DNA of 64,000 nucleotides from Bugula neritina. Its lineage: Eukaryota; Bryozoa; Gymnolaemata; Cheilostomatida; Bugulidae. Within the stretch, counting starts at the first letter, position 1. Each line of letters starts with the position of its first letter. The notes beneath the pieces are model-generated. The model saw only the letters and a program-made list of their open reading frames with translations, was not told the origin of the DNA and ran no database searches. Of the stretch, positions 48,725-59,800 are shown one piece after another. The position numbers were made by a program, and so were the translations under genes. The stretch spans positions 31,729,628-31,793,627 of the forward strand of contig OZ037767.1 in the NCBI GenBank assembly GCA_964035545.1, given 5' to 3'.

Positions 48725-49588
48725 CCATAGCAACACATGCACTATTGTCAGTATGTTTTCTAAATTATTAGCTTGTGAAATTGCTGTAAATTTCAAGTTT
48801 AAAACATCCATTTAATATTTTTATCTTAATTAAATTTTGCGACTCACATTATTTTTGTTGGCTTCTTATTATTGAGATTATAAAAGAACTTCTGGTTGGT
48901 CGATTTTAAAGTCACTCGTAAGTTAGAGTTTATAACAATGGTTTCTTATTTCCTTTTACATATTTTTAATTTATGATGAGTTTTTTACTTTTATGATGAA
49001 ATATAATTCAATAGTAGCACAACACAATACAACATCCTCATTATTGTAGGGTTTCTGTCTGCAGTATTGATTTCCCGTACTGTGTTGCTGTCTATATAGT
49101 TTCTACTGTGAGCAGACGACCACTTCCTTGTCCAATGACTTCCACACTTACTTAGTAGTCAAGTTTATATTATAGCCAGGGAAATTCTAAGTATTGTGTC
49201 TTATTTTATTGATACATTTATTATTGTCAAAGCTTTACAAAACATGATAGTACATTTGGTTATCTGCTTTTACTAAATGTAGGTGACGAATATACATTTG
49301 GGGCGTACACATAATATTATAACATTATGCATTTAATTTATATATATTTAGAGTATATGTTGTAATACAAAATTGCATAAAAGGAAATGCATGTAAGCAA
49401 AGAATCTGAAAACTCAATTTAATTAAAGGCAACCTATACACAAATCCAATCGCTTCACAATACATGAATATTATTCAGCTAATATGTTTGACAAGGAAGC
49501 CACTATGTGCTTTAGACTCTACATTCTACAATATAGTCTAATGTTTCACAACCTGCAGCTGTTTCCAAGGCTATATGTGTTGCTATGG
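48725..49588. other. Spacer between the convergent aminotransferase genes
   Basis: Centre of the inverted duplication. The 3' flanks match for only a short way (GTAGCCATAGCAACACAT on both), then diverge. No gene seen; contains both 3' UTRs. Confidence 0.7.
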
Positions 49589-52500
49589 CTACGCGGTGGG
49601 AATCTGATTAAACTTGGAGTTGTAATCCACCAGAGAATCTCTGTTCTCACAAATATTCAGTACGGCAGAAGACAACTTCTCAAAGTCAGACATCTGGTTG
49701 TAGATGTGACAGGATATTCTAACGTATAGAGTGTCTCCAATCTGTCTTATTGGAACCTGTGTTAGTACCATGTAGAGGTGTTGATATGTATAGATATATG
49801 TGTTGACATGTAGAGGTGTATGTGTTGATATGTAGAGGTGTATGTGTTGACATGTAGAGGTGTATGTGTTGACATGTAGAGGTGTATGTGTTGATATGTA
49901 GAGGTGTATGTGTTGACATGTAGAGGTGTATGTGTTGACATGTAGAGGTGTATGTGTTGACATGTAGAGGTGTATGTGTTGATATGTAGAGGTGTATGTG
50001 TTGATATGTAGAGGTGTATGTGTTGATATGTAGAGGTGTAAGTGTTGACATGTAGAGGTGTATGTGTTGATATGTAGAGATGTAGGTGTTGACATGTAGA
50101 GGTGTAAGTGTTGACATGTAGAGGTGTAAGTGTTGACATGTAGAGGTGTATGTGTTGACATGTAGAGGTGTATGTGTTGATATGTAGAGGTGTATGTGTT
50201 GATATGTAGAGGTCTATACGTGTTGATATGTAGAGGTGTATGTGTTGATATGTAGAGGTGTATGTGTTGACATGTAGAGGTGTATGTGTTGACATGTAGA
50301 GGTGTATGTGTTGACATGTAGAGGTGTATGTGTTGATATGTAGAGGTGTATGCGTTGATATGTAGAGGTGTTGATAGGTATAGATATAATATGTGTTGGC
50401 ATGTAGAGGTGTATGTGTTGACATGTAGAGGTGTATGTGTTGATATGTAGAGGTGTTGTTATGTATAGATACATGTGTTGACATGTAGAGGTGTATGTGT
50501 TGATATGTAGAGGTGTATGTGTTGATATGTAGAGGTGTATGTGTTGATATGTAGAGGTGTATGTGTTGATATGTAGAGGTGTATGTGTTGACATGTAGAG
50601 GTGTATGTGTTGACATGTAGAGGTGTATGTGTTGACATGTAGAGGTGTATGTGCTGATATGTAGAGGTGTATGCGTTGATATGTAATTCTAAAATGTATT
50701 AAAATATTACCTCGATTTTGTGCACAAAATATAGACAGTCTACAATGAGATCTAATTTTACTCCTGCTGGTTTCCATGCCTTGTCATTTAGAGGTTGAGG
50801 TAGCTTGATTACGGCCATCATCCCTACAGCATATTTCTGCATATTTATTACCTACAGTAGCATAGTAACTAGGGCCATCATCCCTACAGCATATTTCTGT
50901 ATGTTTATTACCTACAGTAGCATAGTCGCCAGGGCCATCATCCCTACAGCATATTTCTGCATATTTATTACCTACAGTAGCATAGTAACTAGGGCCATCA
51001 TCCCTACAGCATATTTCTGTATGTTTATTACATGCAGCATAGTCGCCAGGGCCATCATCTTTGTAATATATTTAGCCTTGAGCAAAGAAGCAGAATTAGA
51101 CTTACCCAACATACTTTCAGGATACACTGGCTCTACATTCCACGCCTTGCAACACATCCTGACTAAAATAATGTCATTGTATTATGATATAACATATAAG
51201 TATATATAATATGATATATAAATATGATGTATATAATATAAACTTATAGTATAGACTATAGATACTACCTGCTTGTTTCACAGTGGCTGAACAGTATGAC
51301 CTGATGACATCACCACCAACAGTTCTCCAGAAGTTCAGAGTTGATAACAGAGAAACATACTGACTGTAGTATTGAGTACCAGACCAACCAAACTCTGCCA
51401 TAAACCCCCTGTTGTACCCCCACGATACAACCAAAGGCTTTATCCGCTCCTGTAACTCCTTTCTAACATAAGCTATGGCCGAGCCTCTGGTATTACAGAA
51501 CCACTTGTGACAGTTTGTGACGTAGAAGTCCGCCCCGTAAGAACTGACATTGATGTCTAGCTGACCAAGAGAGTGAGCTCCATCTATTAGCACAAGGATG
51601 TCTCTACAGGTCAATGAGATGTATATTTACAAATGTTGTGATTTGAACAGTATATACAGGTGAGTTAATGAAGATGTGTGAACAATGACAATTAGAGATA
51701 GAAGCCACTTCGAATAATATTATTTGAAATAGTCACATGGGTAAATCAGTTACAATAACAAACATAACTGTAACACATGACACTCTGGGGCAGTGACATT
51801 GATATGTGTCCCTGTGACAGACAGTATTGCGTCAGAGTGTTACATGACACTGTAGCACATGTCACTGTGTCACATGACATTGTGACACATGGCACTGTAA
51901 CACATGTGACTCTGACATATGTCACTGTGATATATGACACTGTGACACATGGGACTCTGACATATGTCACTGTGATATGTGACACATGTCAGCATTACCT
52001 CTCTTTGCACAGTTCCACCAGCTTTGTGACAGGCATGATGAAAGCTGTATTTGTTGGGATATGATCAAATATTGCCAACTTTACATCCTTCTGCAGGGCA
52101 TCTCTAATTGTATCTATAATCTTACATTATATTACACAGCATGTATAATCGTATTACATGACATGTATAATATATTACACAACATGTATAATTATATTAC
52201 ACAACATGTATAATTATATTACACAACATGTATAATAATATATTACATAACATTTATACATATATTACATAACACGCATATATGTCATAAAAATGAACCT
52301 GTAGTGGGCCAGTGACTGGTAAATTGATATCTATTTTACGATGGGTAGCTCCGGTCATCTCACACACTCTGTCGACAGCGAAACCGACAGCACCTGCAAG
52401 TTGAATTATTAGCGTAGATATAAATATTATGTAATACACTAAGTATAAACTATAGAGAAAATGAACTGTATTGAGAGTAAGTATAATATAATATACTTAC

Positions 52501-53928
52501 TATAACCTATATTCAGAGTAAGTATAATATAATATACTTACTATAACCTATATTCAGAGTAAGTATAATATAATATACTTACTATAACCTATATTCAGAG
52601 TAAGTATAATATAATATACTTACCATAACCTATACTCAGAGTAAGTATAATATAATATACTTACTACAACCTATATTCAGAGTAAGTATAATATAATATA
52701 CTTACCATAACCTATATTCAGAGTAAGTATAATATAATATACTTACTACAACCTATATTCAGAGTAAGTATAATATAATATACTTACTATAACCTATATT
52801 CAGAGTAAGTATAATATAATATACTTACCATAACCTATATTGAGTGTAAGTATACTATAATATACTTACTATAACCTATATTCAGAGTAAGTATAATATA
52901 ATATACTTACCATAACCTATATTGAGTGTAAGTATAACATCTTTAGCCGTAAACGGTAAACTCTTCAATATAGTGTTTATTCCTGAAGTGCAGTTTTCAG
53001 TTAGAAATATGTCAAGCGGGTCACAACCCATAAAATCAGCCATATTTCTTTTAACGTGTGCCAAAAGAGGGAGAAGTTCACGATCTTTAGCTCGCAGAGG
53101 TTGACTGTCCATATATCTCTCAAATTCCTTTATAAATTCACCTCAAGTAGTATATAAGTATTAAATAGTAATATAGAATATTTTATAGAATAATATAATA
53201 TAATATTTGATGGAATAATATATTATAATAACTTTTGCAACAATATAATAGAATATATATTATAACTTCATGATAAAGTTACTCATACATGCATTGTGCA
53301 AAAAAATGATAAAAATTATTTAACCTAAACTGGAGAACTAAAGCTAAAGTACTACTATGTGGGGGGGGGGTACTCACCTGAGCCATGTTGAGAGATGCTT
53401 TAAGAGCGCAGCCAGCAGCTCCATGATTCAGAAAAGTGAACTCCTAACAAAAGGAAATTATAAACAAGGTTAGTTGCTCCACCAGAAAGATATTCACTGA
53501 GCTGGACAGAGCCCATGACGATTTTACAGTAATTTGTAAAAACTTATGCCAACGTAATTCTATGGTACAGGGTCAAAAATTAGCCTGCCAAGTCCCATTA
53601 TAATGGAGATAGAAATCTGATAACAGAGCTCTACAGCAGACCTCTGTGAGAAAAAAATAATTTTTCCAACTCGCTCCAAACTGGTATTCCTGAAGAGCTT
53701 CAAGTTCTTTGAACGTTGGCACTGGAACAGGAAAGGGGGGCGGACTGTAATCATCCTGGAAATATGCAAGATATTATAAAGTGTCATGGCTAGAGACGAA
53801 AGAAACTTGAAAAGAGTGATTTGTGATTGTAGAGATTGAAAAGATACCTCTGAAGCTGTGAGATATCTATGATTGTTAGCCAGATGTAGGTATATGCTTC
53901 CTCTTCCTGAGTACTCTTTCAGATCCAT
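49589..53928 (-). CDS. Class V aminotransferase, isopenicillin-N-epimerase-like (copy 2, inverted)
   Basis: Ten coding exons, 1368 nt, 455 aa: 53928-53848, 53755-53642, 53443-53378, 53127-52911, 52393-52299, 52120-51999, 51603-51269, 51162-51106, 50823-50711, 49756-49589. Exon lengths equal copy 1 except exon 2 (+6 nt). The same catalytic elements are present: FTFLNHGAAGCAL, ENCTSGINTILKS, LAIFDHIPTNTAFIMP, LVLIDGAHSLGQLDI and TNCHKWF (Lys about 265), so it should be active. Exons 1-6, 8 and 9 are clearly diverged from copy 1, but exon 7 differs at only about five of 335 bases and exon 10 encodes an identical 55-residue C-terminus. A 5' UTR exon probably ends near 53990 (donor CG/GTGAGT), with the promoter in the GC-richer 54000-54180. 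Confidence 0.88.
49770..50690 (-). repeat. 22-bp minisatellite in intron 9 of aminotransferase copy 2
   Basis: About 42 units, reverse complement of the array at 46905-48545 (TGTTGACATGTAGAGGTGTA form on +). Includes the same irregular TATAGATATAATATGTG unit as copy 1. Confidence 0.96.
50805..51058 (-). repeat. 60-bp array spanning the exon 9 acceptor of aminotransferase copy 2
   Basis: Four full units plus a partial. On the minus strand each ends AAATATGCTGTAG/GGATGATGGCC, which is the true acceptor and first bases of exon 9, preceded by a second CTACTGTAG and TAATAAACATACAG. So each unit carries two AG acceptor-like sites and 11 exon bases. Confidence 0.88.
51740..51985. repeat. ACATGTGACACTGTG repeats in intron 6 of copy 2
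   Basis: About 15 imperfect units around ACACATGTCACTGTGACA, up to the exon 6 donor. Confidence 0.8.
52125..52270. repeat. ATTACACAACATGTATAAT repeats in intron 5 of copy 2
   Basis: Six units of about 22 bp. Confidence 0.85.
52445..52930 (-). repeat. 41-bp array of exon 4 end plus donor in aminotransferase copy 2
   Basis: On the minus strand exon 4 ends CTCAATATAGGTTATG/GTAAGTATAT. The following array repeats GAATATAGGTTATGGTAAGT plus TATATTATATTATACTTACTCT about eleven times. Each unit has the last 13 or so exon bases and a consensus donor. Confidence 0.9.
53140..53376. other. Intron 3 of aminotransferase copy 2
   Basis: AT-rich with a G10 run at 53361-53370 just inside the exon 3 donor; no array. 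Confidence 0.6.
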
Positions 53929-53989
53929 TTGATATCTAAAATAGCATAGCTGTTATGGTGGGTTTTTAACAATTTGGAGTATCGTCAAC

Positions 53990-56870
53990 TCACCGAATAA
54001 TATATATATATTGATGCCTTGGGGTGAGCTCGGGGTCGGTGTGAAGTTACGGGTTAATGGCTTGGCTGCGAGGTAACTCCAGCTCCTGCCCGTCTGGTAG
54101 GGGTGAAGTTGAGACTCCGGGTTAGAGTAGTTGGCTGGTGGTGCTCCTCAGTCTGTGATCCTGGGCTAGCATTCACTAACGTACTCTAACACATTTTAAT
54201 TGGGTCGCATACATTCTACACAATATCCTCAATCGTTTTTCAATCAGTCTCAAGTCCCCCAAATCTACCATTTACACTAGTCTTTATAGCTACAACACTC
54301 ACACAAGCCACACCCACACTATATCCAATATTTATGTCAAACTTAGAGTTGTGCACCCCACACACATGCAACAACAAGAGATGACAACTACACATACTTA
54401 TAAATCCCAATACACCATAGCTAACTGTGCTGGGTGCAGGATTGCTGCATTGAATCAAATATGATAGTTTCAATTTGAATAACAGTTCCATAAGTGGATA
54501 TGACTATAGACAGTGTTTAACAAGTTATCATTTTAAAACACTTTTGTTTGAACTGTACTACACTAACTTATCTTTATTGTTCTTAGTTCAAAGACTATTT
54601 CTAATCCACCAGCTCAATTTCTTACTTTGATTTTGCCTATTACCGAGGTCCTGATGCTGTTAGTATATTGAGCCTAAAGTTATGAAGTCAAATGGTTAAC
54701 GGGATTGACGTAAGAGATATCAATTAAACACTAAAATTTCATCTGAAAGTTTTATTAATATTGATATTCTGTCATATCCATTGTGATTGTCACTATGGCT
54801 ATGAGTATGAGTATGGCTTTCACAATATTCTTAATTTATTACTATTAATAAAACTATTAGTAACAACTATTCATACTAATAATATTGTTTTACATGTCCT
54901 AATATAATGCTCAAGGTTTTTTCAACTCTGATTCATGAATTTAAAATTTTTCTGCTTCATTACCAGCCAAGTTAGTTTGGTTTTTCGGGTCACGCCCCTT
55001 TATTATTGCACGAGATTCAAATTTATTGAAAGATGTTTGCTTTGAACAGGCATCGTTTTTACGCGAGGTTGTATAATACCGCACGATAAAGAGTCAACAT
55101 AATTATGTAATATGTAATATCGCTATACACAACCAGGATACATGGCTATTGTAACGAGCCAACTGTCTTTTCTTTAAAACATGTTCGCTTTAGCCAATGT
55201 GTTATAGTACCAGTAGTTGAATATTATAAAATTAAATATTATTTTAATTATAATATCTAGCGCGCGCTCTACCTGATTATAGTTATATAGCTAATAGTAA
55301 TGCTAGGTATATGTCTTGTCTCGTGCTAGGTTTGATTTTATTAACCCTAAACAGTAAATGCCCTTTAGTTATCATAATGATTCTGATAATCATAATCATA
55401 ATGATAATGATAATGTCTAAAACCTAAGGCCAAAAGTAAAATAAAAATAAAGGCTAAAGCTAAAGGCAAAGTTTTGAAATAAAAGCTCTACACCTACTAC
55501 TAGTATTTAGTATTTACTAATACTAGAATCTTGACTTACTTGAAGATGCAATCACGTTAGACCACTAGATTAGTGTAAGCGACGTGCCTCGTTTGGTGAA
55601 CAGAATTATTAAATGTAGTTAATGCTTTTATCGCATAAGTGCAGTTCTGTTTTAAGACTTTGGTGCCAGTACAGGGCCTTATGAGTCCTGTCTGTGAGCA
55701 GCATTTGATGTTATTTTCATATCACGTATTGTTCTGGGTAGGAAGCTGGCATGAAATGGTGAGGTGTTGATCCTAAAAGTTTATTTAATAAATAAAAGTG
55801 ATAAACACAAACTTCAAGTATGGCTATTACTATTAGACTTAGTATTACTGTTAGTATTAGTATTAAATTTAAAATAGAAGTTTAAAATCGTACTGATAGT
55901 CATAGTGAGAGTGATACTCATAGAGACATATTGGTAGTCATACCCGTACTCATAGTCATAGCATTGGGATTGTTATTAGCGCCAGTTTTACTTTTTAATT
56001 TTTGTGAAACTAATAATTAAAGTATTCGGTCAAGTATAAAATCAACTATACCTAATGTTATGCTGATAATTATACTTATACTTATAGTCAATAATGATAG
56101 TCTACCAGTTTACTGTTTAGTGTAAGTATAACTATTACCATATCTATAACCTATATAAGTATAAGATACAGAGTTAAGGGTACGACTCAGTCTAATAGTA
56201 ATAATTATAAATGTTATAGTAAATCGAAATGTAGCAGTAATACTGATAGTCATAGTAATACTCTTAATCATACTGCTACTGAAAGTTTAATACAGTTGCA
56301 CTTAGTCTCACTTATACTGCTAAGTGCTATACCTTTGCTAACACTCATACTTTTATTTTTATAGTTATAATTTTATACTTATAGTACTACTACTACTAGT
56401 AGAACTATAAGTATAACCATTGGTTTACAATTTGTGTTAGACTGTTACATATTACTTATTAGGTATTAGTATTACTATAGATATAAAACTATTGGTATTA
56501 TTACTAATGCCATGTCTATTACTATTGCAAATATAAGTATAAGTGTTTTCATTATTACTTGAACGTTATAATTTATTACTATATCAATATGAATATGTCA
56601 TATGATAATGTCCAACCCTTATGATTACTCTGAGACTTCAACTCATGGAAATTATAGATAGGCCTGAATATTTCATTAGTGGTTAGCAACAGTTTACTTG
56701 TAGTTATGCTTACAGTCATAGCTCAAATATTAACATATTGCAATAAATAGAAACTGGAAAAATGGCGTTGATAAAATACGAATAAAGTGTGTTTTCATTA
56801 GCATACTGTAATAATGCTGAATATTAACCTGTCAGGGAAAGCAACAACAGCCACAGCAGGTTATGCGCAG
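53990..56870. other. Intergenic region between aminotransferase copy 2 (-) and TDRD5 (+)
   Basis: Divergent promoters expected. 54010-54180 is GC-richer and may be the 5' exon of copy 2. 55780-56600 is degenerate trinucleotide-like sequence (TAGTCATAGTGAGAGTGATA style). No coding exon seen; the 83-codon minus frame at 54240-54491 is not supported. Confidence 0.5.
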
Positions 56871-56872
56871 TG

Positions 56873-59800
56873 ATGGACCTTTTAACCCGAACTAGTTTGA
56901 CCAAAGAGGTTCGGGCAATATTGGACTCTACACCTCAAACACTGAGCTCTCATCAGATTGAGCAGGACTACCGGTATGTGTACTATTATACTCTGTATTA
57001 GATGTACTATATGTACTATCTACTATATGTACTATCTACTAGATGTACTATATGTACTCTGTATTAGATGTACTATATGTACTATCTACTAGATGTACTA
57101 TCTACTAGATGTACTATATGTACTCTGTATTAGATGTACTATATGTACTCTGTATTAGATGTACTATATGTACTATCTACTAGATGTACTATATGTACTC
57201 TGTATTAGATGTACTATATGTACTATCTACTAGATGTACTATCTACTAGATGTACTATATATATTCTGTACTAAATGTACTATATGTACTATCTACTATA
57301 TGTACTATCTACTAGATGTACTATATGTACTCTGTATTAGATGTACTATATGTACTATCTACTATATGTACTATCTACTAGATGTACTATATGTACTCTG
57401 TATTAGATGTACTATATGTACTATCTACTAGATGTACTATCTACTAGATGTACTATATGTACTCTGTATTAGATGTACTATATGTACTATCTACTAGATG
57501 TACTATCTACTAGATGTACTATATGTACTCTGTATTAGATGTACTATATGTACTATTTACTAGATGTACTATCTACTAGATGTACTATATATATTCTGTA
57601 CTAAATGTACTATATGTACTATCTACTATATGTACTATCTACTAGATGTACTATATGTACTCTGTATTAGATGTACTATATGTACTATCTACTAGATGTA
57701 CTATCTACTAGATGTACTATCTACTAGATGTACTATATATATTCTGTACTAAATGTACTATATGTACTATCTACTAGATGTACTATCTACTAGATGTACT
57801 ATATGTACTCTGTAGTATGTTGCTGAAAATTCTTGTAGAAACTTGTGTGGTAAGTCACTGAAAGAGTCGTGCAGGAAGTTGGGGTTCAAGGACACTGACA
57901 GCTTTCTGGTTGCGATAAGTAAAGACAATGCTGTTACTTTAGAGCATGCTCCTGGTGGGGGTTACCAGTATAGTGCAGGGGTAAGTATATATGTTATGTA
58001 TAGTGCAGGGGTAAGTGTATATGTTATGTATAGTGCAGGGGTAAGTATATATGTTATGTATAGTGCAGGGGTAAGTGTATATGTTATGTATAGTGCAGGG
58101 GTAAGTATATATGTTATGTATAGTGCAGGGGTAAGTGTATATGTTATGTATAGTGCAGGGGTAAGTGTATATGTTATGTATAGTGCAGGGGTAAGTATAT
58201 ATTACAAAGTAAGTATATATTATGAGGTAAGTGTATATTACGATGTAAGTGTATTACTTACAGATTGCCGACAGCTCCACGAGTCACATTCAAGATTTAG
58301 TAAAAAAACAATCGACTGGTAAAAAGAGGGGTGCGCCGAGGGGGCCCAGCAGTGGTGGATTTCAACGAGGGAAAGCCAATAACTCTAACAGATGGGCGTC
58401 ATCACGGCAACAGCCCACGCCTCAGCTATCCAAGTCGGTGAAACAGAATGTTATCTCTTTGTTAAAAGAGAAGAAACATGAGATCCATCTATCCAACCTG
58501 ATCAACTTATACCACAGCAGATATGGCTCTAGCCTCAACTACAGAACATTTGGATTTCTTTCTTTAAGACAAGCAATTAGGTCTGTGTGTTTGTATAATC
58601 TGTACCTCATTCATTTCCCTGTATGCCGTCAGAATTTCCCTGTGAAGCAGCAACGATGCATGCCCACACCCAGTTTTGTCATGGTTATGTTCATCTTGAT
58701 CTGTGACCGACACAACATTTAACTGACTGGGTATCTGTTACTGACACAACATCTAACTGACTGGGTATCCGTGACTGACACAACATTTAACTGACTGGGT
58801 ATCTGTGACTGACACAACATTTAACTGACTGGGTATCTGTGACTGACACAACATCTAACTGACCAGATATCTGTGACTGACACAACATCTAACTAACTGG
58901 GTATCTGTGACTGACACAACATCTAACTGACTGGATATCTGTGACTTTTGTAGCTCCATAGAGGAAGTAGAGATGACTCAGAATGCTGCCTATGTAACCA
59001 TTCGCTGTCATACCACCGGTGAGTCATAATCTACATGTCTATCTGTTATATACTCTATACTCTATCTATATGTTTTGCACTCTATACATCTATATATTTG
59101 TCTATGTATGCTCTACACTCTCCAGTCTATACATCTATATATCTGTCTATGTATGCTCTACACTCTCTAGTCTATACATCTATATATCTGTCTATGTATG
59201 CTCTACACTCTCTAGTCTATACATCTATATATCTGTCTATATATGCTCTACACTCCCTAGTATATACATCTATATATCTGTCTATGTATGCTCTACACTC
59301 TCTAGTCTATACATCTATCTATCTGACTATGTATGCTCTACACTCCCTAGTCTATACATCTATATATCCGTCTATGTATGCTCTACACTCCCTAGTCTAT
59401 ACATCTATATATCCGTCTATGTATGCTCTACACTCCCTAGTCTAAACATCTATATATCTGTCTATGTATGCTCTACACTCTCTAGTCTATACATCTATAT
59501 ATCTGTCTATGTATGCTCTACACTCCCTAGTCTATACATCTATATATCTGTCTATGTATGCTCTACACTCCCTAGTCTATACATCTATATATTTGTCTAT
59601 GTATGCTCTACACTCCCTAGTCTAAACATCTATATATCTGTCTATGTATGCTCTACTTGTAGCTCCACTCATCACATCAGCGAGTGTGGAGAATGTCCGG
59701 CAAAAGCTGAAGGACGATATCAGAAAGGTAGGCTATACACTATATGATTGCTATCAGTGTACTGTATAGCAGGTAGATTGCTATCAGTGTACTATATAGC

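Noticed and set aside
43760-53928. Composite transposon flanked by inverted aminotransferase copies
   Set aside because: Both arms are full intron-bearing genes, with no transposase or target duplication; segmental inverted duplication is simpler.
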